In this document: positions 23,840 to 34,900 of the stretch, piece after piece
Layout of the letters: the number at the start of each line of letters is the position of its first letter
Position numbering within the stretch: position 1 is the first letter of the stretch
Source: Ascaris suum
Lineage: Eukaryota; Nematoda; Chromadorea; Rhabditida; Ascarididae
Direction: 5' to 3'
Length of the DNA stretch: 64,000 nt
Assembly (NCBI GenBank): GCA_013433145.1
Contig: CM024175.1
Span: forward strand, 5,874,516-5,938,515
Translations under genes and position numbers: made by a program
The notes under the pieces: generated by a model
Told to the model about the DNA's origin: nothing
Databases searched by the model: none
What the model saw: the letters and a program-made list of their open reading frames with translations, nothing else

Positions 23840-25792
23840 CTGCAAAATATTTTCCTCTCCATTCCAAACCATGAAAAACTGGTCAATGGTTGCTGTAGGC
23901 AAAGATTTGCGAAAGCCACAGCTTTCTGCCTCACTCTCTCATTCTCTTCTCTCCTAGCCCCTCCCTCTATCCTACGCCCTCAGCTCGAACAACCACATAT
24001 CATTTGTGACCTAAATTTTTGCTGAAAAACTTTACACAGCACCCATACCGTTGGGAAGTTCATTCCGTTGAAGCTTTCGAACATGGGCTTACGCTCGCCC
24101 ACGCACTCTCTCGTTCCTGACTAGTTTATGTTGGATCTTTGGCCATTTACGCTGTTTTCATAACCAAACTTCTTTCTCAGAAAGACAATTCCAGTTAACT
24201 GATCATGTGGATTAATTTGGACCACCTTGTCCATTGAGTTTCGTAGGAGCGTCACAACTCTTCGCTATCCAGTTAATGACATTGGTGGTTTATGCTTTCC
24301 TTGTATCGTAGTGGATGTGTGACTGGACACCTTGCTACACACTTCCTCATTCTCTTACTGCCATTCCTCATCCCTCATATACCTAAACCCTTCTCCAACT
24401 ACATTGCAGAGCACCTTATTCATCGGTGGGTCCTTCCCTCGATGTCACCGAACCCTCTTTGTGGCATCGACAGAACTGACGGTTAAACTGTGCCTTGAAG
24501 GCGATATATTGCCGATGAACGACCGGCAGGTTAAATGATTTAAGCTATGTTTTGCATGGCTCCCGTGCGCTACCAGACAAAACATGCGCATAGGCAATGT
24601 CGTTTTAGCCGTTTTAGCCGGAATATCTCGACGATAAGGCCTGGGTGGTGTCGATAGAAGCGTGAACGGGAAATCATGGAAAAACCCATACGATGAGAAA
24701 ATTGATTAACAAAGTGAACCGGATGTCAGACGGTATTAGAATCTACAGTCAGACTATATGGGAATCCAGAATCCAATCATCGAACATGAAAGCGTTCGCT
24801 TGTTGCCTTGTGGGAAAGCGGCTACTTTTGCTACCTTCGAAGTACGCTTGCTTGTAGACTCATCTACTTATGCTTCGCATTAAACTATGGTGTACGATTG
24901 CAAATCTCGCATTGGCGTGCACTATGTACATGTTTAGCCACTCATATGAAAAAATCTGCATGCACTAATGAGGGCCAATAATTCGAAGCCAGATGCCTGG
25001 CTATAGATGTGCAATTAACCGACAGCGATCTTTCAAATAACTTAAACACAATGATGCTCTCGCCCCCCCCCCCCCCTCCCCCCACCTCTCCCTCTTCCTT
25101 GCCTCATAACGATCCCTTTCCCTTCAGTTGGTACCCAGATCGCGCAATGTACGTGCCTTACTTCAGATACACATGCATACAGCAGTCTGCACAGTTGGTT
25201 GGCGTAGAACAAGTGGCAAATGTTTTGAGAAACCATGATGCTTCGAGAGATCAACAGTGTTTGCCAAGCACTTTGGGAAGCATTGCTGCTGAGTGAAAAA
25301 ATAGCTTCTAAGTGTTCAAAGTTGCATGCACTCATCGGTAGCAAATCACTTCAAAGGGATTCCTGTGTGAAAATACGGCTCGAGTATTATAAAAAATATT
25401 TCTAATCTGTGGTCAACTTATATGATCGAATATCAATGATTTGACGTTCGATTATCAGTACAAATTACGAAGGTCGAGATGAAAGTAGAGGCTTACTTTT
25501 TGCGTCAGCTGATATTTTAAAATGTCACAGCATCGATTCGTTCCTGCTCCATCACCGGTACGCATGTTCCTTATTGCAATTCCGGAAGGTTTATGAGCTA
25601 TTACGGCCACTTCGCGTCCACCTTTCTTCTTCGACCTGTAACACTTCCACTTTCTTCACCGACCTGTTACATAACTGGTGCTTCTTAAATTCAGTCTTCA
25701 TAAGGCGCAATTCACGCTTAAGGTTCTGTGTAAATAGGGAATTTCTTTGTTCGTGAGCCATTATAAACGGATTTTGGGAATGCGCATGCAAT
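23840..25792. other. Intergenic, no supported gene
   Basis: This stretch separates two minus-strand genes. It contains pyrimidine-rich DNA (23900-24500) and a poly(C)/CT tract at 25062-25096. Open frames across these tracts are low-complexity artefacts. Confidence 0.5.
25062..25096. repeat. Poly(C)/CT-rich low-complexity tract
   Basis: A run of about 14 C is followed by interrupted C and CT blocks. It generates spurious proline-rich and glycine-rich frames on the two strands. Confidence 0.85.
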
Positions 25793-28529
25793 TTATTTTG
25801 TTGTGAACCTACAACGAGGACCTTCTACAGGATTGAATATGAGCTGAAAGTTTTGCAGCAATTTTTAAGTAGTAATGCGGATATCATATGAAAGTGTAGA
25901 AATTCTATTCACAGAGATGGAGTGCATAAAGAACCACTGAAAATGTTACAAACATATGCACAACATCGAAACCTTAATAAATGCCTTCACTGAGAAACGT
26001 CTGACTATTTGCGTTGATAAAATGTTGCAAAAAATATTACAGCTCCTACGAAGAAGCATTTTTAAGGGCTATTTCGAGGGGCGAAATAATTCAGTTTATG
26101 TGTGAAGGTAATAAAACATGCCACTCGCACCAATTTTATTAGTCATTTGCTATTTTCAAAATATTTTACTGGCAAATCAGTGGGTGTCTGTAACCCCCAT
26201 ATCCCACTATAACCTGCAAGGGGTTACTTCGATGCTTTTCTGAATACAGCTTCCCCATTTTCATGATCAATAGCTTAATTGAACGTAATGATGACCCGTC
26301 GTTGAACTGTGAATCAAACATGTGCAGATTTATAAGTATGAAGGCCAGCGTTGCGAAAGAAATCGAATGCACCAAAGGAAGCAATTTGCGAGGCGTCAGC
26401 TTAGATCTCATCTGCGGATGGGTTGCCAGAGCCTGGAACAATTCCTTTGAGGGGCTTGTAAATGAAGTCGTTTCACATGCATAGAAAGCAAACAGGGCAC
26501 AGAGAGGAAATTGTATACTTTCCCACTGCAGAAAGACGAACAGTCCAGAATTTTCAGCAAAGAGCAGCCAAGTGCGCAAGGGGATAGAATATTTGTGAAA
26601 GAAAATCGAAATGAGTGCTATGTTGCCTCTTCAGATTCCGTCACGCGTTTGTTGCCTCCGAAGAAATCATGTGGTTGCTCTGCTCCTTCCCCCTTCTTTC
26701 TCAAATGCTAGGAGTTATTCGCAAGTTTCAGGGTTTGCACAAAAAAAAGCATAGACTAGGAAAGCAAGCATGCATTGGAAACACTCGAAAACTGTCCTAA
26801 CATGTACTTAACAAAACAGAGAGCTTGCTACCTTTACCTTCCAGCAAATCAAGCCAGTATTTCAATTTGCTATCATAAACGAAATGTCCTGGGTCCTGCA
26901 GAATTCCTAGCCAGTAGGTAATTTTCGGAGGGATCACCAAGCTTTATAGTTTGCTTATGGAGTTTGAAAGCTTTTGGTACTTTTGGCCAGCAGCACTCTA
27001 AACTCAAAGGTACGAATGATCGATCAAGCAGAAGAAGGGAGCAAGAACTTTTCCGTTCTAAAAGCTTCTTATTTCTAGTCCATGTTTCTAGATAAGTTTA
27101 TTTTACAAGCTGCTTCGATTCATCTGACCGTCGAATTGTACCAGTCTGCTTAGATTCAACGCGGCAAATCACTGACGTTTCGAAATGCACCAAAGTTTTG
27201 CTGTAAACTCAACCACGTATAGATCAAAGGCGAATCGTTGCCTGCAAACTTAACATGTCGCCACTGCATCCAAAAACGAAGCATTACGATAGTGCGTGAC
27301 TTGATTTTCCCATTTTCTGGACACTTATGCAGATGCAAGGGAGAAGTTTGCTACGATTAAGCTGTCACCTAAAATTCAACATAAAGGGCGCACCAATTTA
27401 TTCTAATCTGCCTAAACGATGCTGCGCATATATTTCTTGGTCTCGACAGCCTAAATTCATGCGAACTATTAATCAGTGATTTTTTGAAATGAGGGAACTT
27501 CGGCGATGATTGCAGATCAACTGCTTTCATGTCAAAAGTTGGTGATGCCATCCAGAACAAACTCTATACAAATGCTGTTGCGCCTGGCCGCGGCAGCGTT
27601 GAGGAGCACCGAGTGTCGGCAGAGGGCAGTAGCCGACAAGCGTCTCTCGATGCCGACATGCAAGGGCACAAGCGAGATATAAGAAGTAGTTTATGGGGGA
27701 GCACCACGGCCCCCAAACATCGAACCAAAGACATACAAAAGGGCCGTAGCTCGACTTATACAGGGTCCAGATACTGTCTGGGGCGGCGCAAGAGCACATA
27801 AGTGGATCAGTGAAGAACGGTAAAAGTTAAGAAAAGAACCCCGACTACATCAGTAAATGTGATCACTGCAGTACTAGGTCACACGTAGATATCTTGGGTT
27901 GGCTCTTCATTGCCATATCCATCGTATGCTTTGAACGAAAAATAGGCACATAAAAAGACAGCATTGGTGCTCTCTTGCTGTTCTAATTGCATCGCAGAGC
28001 AGGCATTAGGCTCGTCAAATTTGGTCCCAACTAGAGCTCCTTTCAGTGCAATGCAGGCAACGGCTATTTCATGTAGAGCTATTGCCAGCATAAACTGGTT
28101 ATCCTGTGGAACGATTCATCTGATGAACATTTAGGTGCCGAAGCTCATCCTCAGCGATCTTCTCCTTTTTTTTGTGGTGCCAAGGTAAAATGTGAACCGG
28201 CACCATCCTATCGGTACGGTCTCAGGCAGTATTAATAAGAGTTTCAAAAGGAAGCAATACGAGTATAATCAGGGATCTACCTGGTTAGGCAGGTCTCTTA
28301 ACAGTCTGAGACAATCATTACAGATGGAATTCATGCCAGTGTGGCTCAAGCAATATGCGTTTTCAAAGGCTTCGCCACTCAAATCAAATGCTTTTTTAAA
28401 CGACAACAGCAAGCGAGAATTTTGAAAGATGAAGGTGGGAAGAGAGATAGTGTCGGCTCTCGCAAGGATATCGTTCGCGTCTTCTTGAAATTGATAGGTT
28501 TTTGGGTCCCGTTCGGAGGCATCCGACAT
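25793..28529 (-). CDS. Four-exon gene of unknown family
   Basis: The exons, all phase 0, are 28529-28281 (ATG; MSDASERDPKTYQFQ..., donor gtagat), 28094-27885 (acceptor ataaccag), 26525-26214 (acceptor tttctgcag, donor gttata) and 25843-25793 (acceptor actttcag, TAA overlapping AATAAA). The 273-residue product looks largely alpha-helical. A four-Cys cluster spans residues 60-73 (CLSHTGMNSICNDC). Two hydrophobic helices (LAIALHEIAVACIALKGAL and ISFATLAFILINLHMF) are too short or charged to be sure membrane spans. The HE in the first recalls a ZIP transporter helix 5, but the rest does not fit that family. I do not recognise the protein. Consistent phase across three introns is the main support; the last exon is the weakest part. 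Confidence 0.45.
27572..27801. other. GC-rich structured island inside an intron
   Basis: About 230 bp are clearly richer in G+C than the surroundings and are open on both strands for about 90 codons without resembling protein. Short self-complementary stems are visible (gtcggc...gccgac near 27617-27639; tggggg...ccccca near 27692-27715). On the minus strand ggttcgatg resembles a Pol III B box. Candidates are a structured non-coding RNA, a SINE-like repeat or a remnant of another element. It sits in the intron between exons 2 and 3 of the minus-strand gene at 25793-28529. Confidence 0.35.
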
Positions 28530-30748
28530 TTTGACCCCCTCAGAAACCCGGCACCAACAATATGGGAGTAGTGAAGGGAGATATACAGAAAGGATGGGGA
28601 AGGGCGAAGTAGGTGAGAAGAATCGCAAAGATCGCTTGCATTGCTTGGAGGTCATCGTTTCCAACTATAACCTATAAACATGAAGTTTAGCTTTGATAAT
28701 TTTTCAGACAGCAGACACACACGCGCACATTCAAGTGCGTGAATATGACTTGCATCCAGAAAAGTTGTGCTAGCACAAAAAGCTAAGTAAACCAATAAAG
28801 TGCAACCATATCATACGTGAGGTTTTTTGAGTGCAAACTTCGAAGCATATATCTTATAAGAATCAGCTCAGGGAAGCTGCTTGCTTGAGCACGTCATGCC
28901 GACGATTCCTTATCTGTTTTAACGCCTTCAGGATCTTGTAAAAAATATCTTTCTATCGCAATTATCACGGCGAAATGGTATTCAATCGTTTGGAAAAGGA
29001 ATGGAGATAGCATAGGAAAACGATTTACCTGTGCTAGACTTTCGGTGCTTTGTGTCGAATAGAATGAACACCTGTGCTGTTGTTATAGATGATGCTGTGA
29101 CAGGCGTTGCTTTAGCAGTTCACAGTGAAAGATAAGAAGAGCGAATTTCAGCACATGGCTACGTCACATGGTCGAGGCGTGTGATGCTATTATTGCACGT
29201 ATCAATGATGCTGTTGCAGAGAGTGTTGTAAGCGCAGAGGTGACGCAGTGGACATGAATTTATTGACGGCCTCGCTGCGAGCTAATCAAATATGGACTTT
29301 TATGACCGATGGATGGCATAGCACGTCGAAATGAAGAAACTTCCTTTCATATACACGGTATAAAATAAGGAATGAATATTGGAGGGAATTGGTACAGCAC
29401 GAATGTGAAGAACGAGTGAGGATGTGTTCACATATGGTGCAGATGGTTCATAAATCGCATAACCTTTGCCTTTTTCACGCCAGTTTAGCCTGACATAAAC
29501 CTCTTAAGCTCTTTCAAAAATTCAAATATTTCCGGCTGCATTTTATACCTTATCTCAAACGTCTCATATATAATTGGTGCTCTTGTTCCCTCATACGTAA
29601 ACAATGAATGCATAAGCATTTCCAATGTACTGAAGTATTGCTGTTAGAAATGAAAGCAAAACATTTCCTCAATAATAATAAAGGACTGATTTTAAAGTGC
29701 AATTACAGCGAAGTGGAGGGATATGAACGGGGCACGTTAAGCGAAGTGAAAATATTATTACAACTTATTAGCGGAATGCTACCAATGAAGCTGCCGCAGT
29801 TGAAAACTCGCTTCCATTGAGGATAAGCTGTTCAATGCTCAGAATGTTTATATAGAGCAAAGAGAGATTTATACATCCCCAAAATGCAAATTTCAAAGTA
29901 TTTGACAAAGTGTAACCTTAGACCACATGTCCAACGGCACAAGATCTTTCATTTATTCTCTGCTATTTGATGGCGGTAATTTTAATCAAAAATTGAGCTT
30001 TTCAGCTCATTGCGAGCAATTTTAGTAAGATCTTCGAGCATTGAATTATGGTCGTTTTCATAGTGTGACAGTGCTATTGGCAAGATAATATAGATATCTT
30101 AGAATGGGGCATGGGTATCATTCAATTCCTATGCACAGTTCGCCAAACAGGCAACGAAACCATCTGCTCATCAGCCTTTAGCAAGTTCAGAAACGCAAAA
30201 ATGCGCGTCTCCTGCAAGGAAGAGATGAAGCGCTAACAAGTCGGATGTCAAATCGTCATTCGGATCCCCATGGACCAAACTGCTCGACTGCTGTATTACT
30301 TGGTATCATATGTTGCGGAGTTTTGCGCGGTAAAAGAAGAAAGTTGTAGAGCATTAGAACCCAAAGAATTCCTTATCCGTTGACCTCGCCAGCCCGTACG
30401 GCGAAGTTCCATCAGTATCAGCAACTCCTTTCCAGGCACTACCGAATAGTCTGCTAGCCGACACAAATATCAAGACAGCAGTCCATCACATTTAAAGAAA
30501 ACACTGTGCAAACAAAAGAAGCCTGTTCACTAAAATGGCTTATAGTCGGCTCGACCCTGCAGTAGTCGCACTCTGCGAATTCCACACCGCCGTCAGTCCT
30601 CTTTTCAGTTCCGACGACCGCACGTACGCCTGCTCGGCTTTGCGAAAACTCTAGAATCTGTAGTGTAAAAAAGGGAATGAATGTATGAGCACATTAACCA
30701 CATCCGCCTTGATTCTGCTTGGGGTTAATCTTGTGGGGTAGTCATCAT
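28530..30748. other. No supported gene
   Basis: Short frames only. The 5' regulatory region of the minus-strand gene starting at 28529 would lie at the left end of this stretch; no motif stands out. Confidence 0.4.
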
Positions 30749-30792
30749 GTCAAAGGAAGCCAAAAGCCTGCGAGTTTTTGGCTTCCTTTGAC
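30749..30792. repeat. Perfect short hairpin (17 bp arms)
   Basis: The arms 30749-30765 (gtcaaaggaagccaaaa) and 30776-30792 are exact inverted copies separated by a 10-nt loop. No coding function is seen. Confidence 0.9.
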
Positions 30793-31976
30793 TTCTCTGC
30801 AAGGCATCTAATCTAAGTTGATATGTCAGTGACCTCTCCTAGAGTGATGCATGCAAATATCGCTTCTTTTAAGCAATTCGAGACATTCGCGATTGTTATA
30901 GTCCCGAAAATCGGTGACTGGGAGACGCCTTTGGCGTTGTACGAGCGACAAGATCATTTGAACTACAAACGTAATGAGCTTATTTTATCGCTTGCCTGTA
31001 GCAAGTACATTTATTTGACCAGAACGGTTTGACTGTAATGCTGCATATATTTCAGTGCTGTTGGCATTAGATTCCCTTTGCTCAGAATTAGTCTCTTTTG
31101 AATCATACTTAACGTGGAAATTGCAAAAATCTTTAATCTCGGTTGCTTTTTGTGACGGTCATCCAGCTGTATTCTTAAACGTGTACATGCGATGAGTAGC
31201 TGCGAGACATTAGAAGAAGTGCGCATTGACGATTGCTGGAGAAAGCTTTTTCTTCTTTTTCTCGCCTTTCCAGCACTTTTCCTTGGCATGCTTCCATTTC
31301 TGCCTACAGTTGTATGAGATTTTTCACATGCAAGTGACATAAGCCTTTGAGCCAAGAGGGTTTTATTTTGTCGTTTGTGCAGACTTCATCAAAAGTCTCA
31401 CATCCCAATGCCATTTTTCATTTTGAACTGTTCTATTTCCCGCACCTGTTGACTTCGGCTGGCTTTTTTATTTTCATGACAACTGACGTCTGCTGATCTA
31501 TTTGGATAATTCTGATAGTAGTCAGACATATTCGAAGAGCTGATGCAAAGCTTTCTTGATCAGTACTCAAGAACTCGAGTGAACTTTCTATTTATGGAGA
31601 CGTGCAAATCTGCCAGCGTCATTGCAGCTGTTTGCTCCTCTCGAATGCACAACCTGCTGCAGTTTCTGCATCGTATCAAATGATGAAAGTGCCACTCTTT
31701 TGAAAAAATGTAGAATGCCATCATTTTCTGTTTGCAAACATTTATTTATTCATTCTTCGTAAATTTGCTGCTGAATATATCATTTATCAGTCACATTTGT
31801 AGATTTGAGCGGAAACGGTAGAATTTAAGAAGATTTAGAAACATCAGCTCATTTTGAGCCACTGAGGTCACCAGATTCAGTTAGAAAGAGCAATTAGAGT
31901 CCGCTATTACAGCAAAATGGAACGATATGTTTCAGTGGTCCCATATCATGGAATCTATCTTCAGGAATACGCTAAA
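30793..31976. other. No supported gene; 3' flank of the protease gene
   Basis: A 69-codon plus-strand frame at 30826 (MSVTSPRVMHANIASF...) has normal composition but no further support. The poly(A) site of the minus-strand protease should fall near 31900; no clear AATAAA on that strand was identified. Confidence 0.4.
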
Positions 31977-34900
31977 TCATGCTTCCACCGAAAAAGGTGT
32001 GTTAGCGATACCGCAGCAGTTTTCGCCACGCTTATATAGCACATATCCGTCCATTCCCCATCTGAAAGTTCACTCATTATTATGCAATCGATCGGCTAAA
32101 CAGCCTAGATCGTTCAAGGAAAAAGCAATATTTTTCACCGCAAGCACGCGATGATCAGACGTGTCGCAGAGCTGAACTTATCAAGCCTCTTGAGATCTTC
32201 ATTGATGCTATTTGCATTGATTTTCATTTAAACGATATAAGTCGATAACTGCAATGATGGTCATCCAAATCAATTCGTTGAGTTTGGTTTCCTTCACAAT
32301 GCAAACCTTACTTCCTTGCGATAATGAATTTGCAAATCGCCAATTCAATAGTATCATTCCACGTAGCGAAATGATACATAGCTATTTAGGCGCCATTTAT
32401 TTCATCTGAGATTGAACTCAGTCATGAATGTTAAATCGTTGTCCTAATACAGTCGCATCGAACACTTATCGGAAACTCTATCGCTGAAGCTCACAAACTA
32501 AACTCACTTCTTGCCCCAGCTGTTCTTTATCAGCCAATAGTCCTCTCCATTTTGACTCCCATATCCGACAACCGCTACTGCATGTGATCCTTGAGAATCT
32601 TCTTCGCAGTCCTCTTTCTTCGGCGTGAACACTCCAGACCGATAGTGGAAAAATTCCTTGGTCACATTGATGCCTGAGATAATTGTATTCACTTCGCTAC
32701 TCACATTTGAAATGGAAACGTCTGATGTACGCAGGTGCGATGCCACCTATTACAGAGAGAAGGTGATTGATGTGATAGCGCTGTGGGACTTGTACACTGA
32801 AGAAGAAATGAGAAACCAAAACGCGATAGAAATTGTTGAAACACCGCGACAGGGTTAAGTGGATGGCGACTGAGAACAATTGGAGACGACCTGCCTTAAC
32901 TGAGATTACCGATTATAATTACGGCTCCCAGTTTGTCTAGTTGATCGAATGAGCAATAAGCAGTTCCAAGTGAAATGATTCATTTTGATAAACGCCCGTT
33001 TCTAAATAATTCATTTTTAGGTGCTATGCTTTCATGTGCTCTGCTTAGAAAAGCTACTATACCATACCGAATGTTTCCAAAACCAGACGCTGTACTGTGA
33101 TCGGATTCTCTTCGAACTAGTTAACCCCTCAGTGTAGCTAACCACGCATTTGCCAATCAATATACCTTATCATATGCTGCCCCCGATACATTCGGAACTC
33201 TACTTGAAACGCTCGGACCTGCGCTCACTGACACGTGCGCAAATGCAACGAGAACGATTCAGGTGTTCATTGGTACCGCAAGTTTAATTCCCTTAATTCA
33301 TAGCCTCTTAATTGTTAAACTTTTTTAATTTAAGAAGAACGAGTCACTCATGCAGGCGTGAATCAAAATGGGTCGAAACACTGATGTTTGGCGCGACCTA
33401 CTTTCGAATGGAATTCGTTGTTACTGTAACGAATACGGTAATAGTCAACGTTGCGAACCCACGTCGAACTGCTTATGTCAGCAAAAGAGGGGAACACATA
33501 GTGGACACAGTCTTTTATAAAAATTCATTCGTGTTTAAATAGGAATTGGCATTTTTCTCCGTCTCTCTAATTGCCGCCTTCTTTGATGTAAGTGATTCTT
33601 ATTTTTGAAACGTTTTGTTCCTTCTTCAAGTGCCTTCAAATGCTCAATTTTTGTGATTGTAGAGTTCTGTGTTTTTTTCGTGTTTAGCTGCCATCTACTT
33701 AATTTTATTTTAGTTCTGCATGGAACTGTTCTCTTTATGAGATTTGCCCTTTTCAATGCGCACACTTTTTGATTGATTGGCGCTGACAGGAAAGGAATTA
33801 ATCAGAGAGCTGATCGCGCTGAGACTAATTTCATTTCAAAAGGCGTGTTGCCTTGGTCGTGAAGCTTGGAACTACCCAGCTGATCACATGGGCACAGGTT
33901 CGAGCTACCCTGCGCGAACTATGGTGATTCGCTCGCGAATGGCTCTACTGAGGCTAAGAAGAAATGATGATTCTCTTACATTTTTGCAAGATATTTTACG
34001 TAGAATTAAATGTATTTAGGTCGTGTTGATCGAGCTTTTATGTAAATGGACATCAACGACGGTAAAGCTTGCTTATTTTGAATGTTGACATGGGCGAGTA
34101 TCCTAATCATGATGTCAAAAGTACTGGAAAGACTTTGTTTTCGCCTTTGAAAGCGCTGACAATTCCATGGAGATTCTCCGATTTAATGAGAGCTTCGAAA
34201 TCTTTCCGTCCAAAAATTTGGCTCATCAATATTTCTTAAAGCGATTTTTATTCGCTGCATCTAAATGCAAATAACCAATTTTAGTTAGTCTGACGCTTAT
34301 GAATGATCACCTGCTACATCAATAAATGAAGAAAGTCGCTCATATGATTGTTTGCATTCCTCGTAACGCTAGCAGAATTCTTCGGATGATTTAGCAAATA
34401 AATAGTAACAAAGCTGATTAGAATAATTCGCCGACCAGAAATATGAACTCTAAGCGACAGATATGGGAATATGGCACCATTTGACATCCCTTCCGTCATA
34501 AAATAATAAAGAAGTTGCTCGACTTTCGCACCTGGTTTATATCCATGGTATTTCAGAGAAATCGCTTACCAACACTGATTGGTCCTCTATAGAACACGAA
34601 ATCGGCCATAGCGTCTTCATTGCGTCCTATGTATTTAACTGATTTAATATACACTCGTGTACCGTTTGCTGCGCATTGCGACTGCTCCTTTCCTTTATAA
34701 GGGTAGTCCTTTTCCGATACTATTCCATGACGCCGCACATACCTTCAGTAATTCAACTGATGACTCACACTATTACAGCTGGACTTCTGCTATATGTGAG
34801 AATTGAAATGCGACGTTTCTTTTGAAGCTTTAAGTAATAGCCACACTAAAATGCTCGCATAATTCGAACAACCTTCTCCACTCTCCCCCTCATCTCCTGC

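Noticed and set aside
25009..25344. Proline-rich (+) and glycine-rich (-) frames
   Set aside because: Created by the poly(C)/CT tract.
27527..27801. Opposing 90-codon frames on both strands
   Set aside because: Both arise from the GC-rich island; neither peptide resembles a protein, and stems suggest a non-coding explanation.
28094..28095. Interpretation of exon 2 of the 25.8-28.5 kb gene as a ZIP zinc transporter helix 5
   Set aside because: Only the HE-containing helix fits; the helix 4 motif that should precede it and the later helices are absent.
33376..33530. Short Cys-rich plus-strand frame ([15 protein letters not shown]...), briefly considered as an activin-receptor-like ectodomain
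   Set aside because: No splice signals at either end, only five Cys, and no kinase or membrane exon nearby; likely chance.
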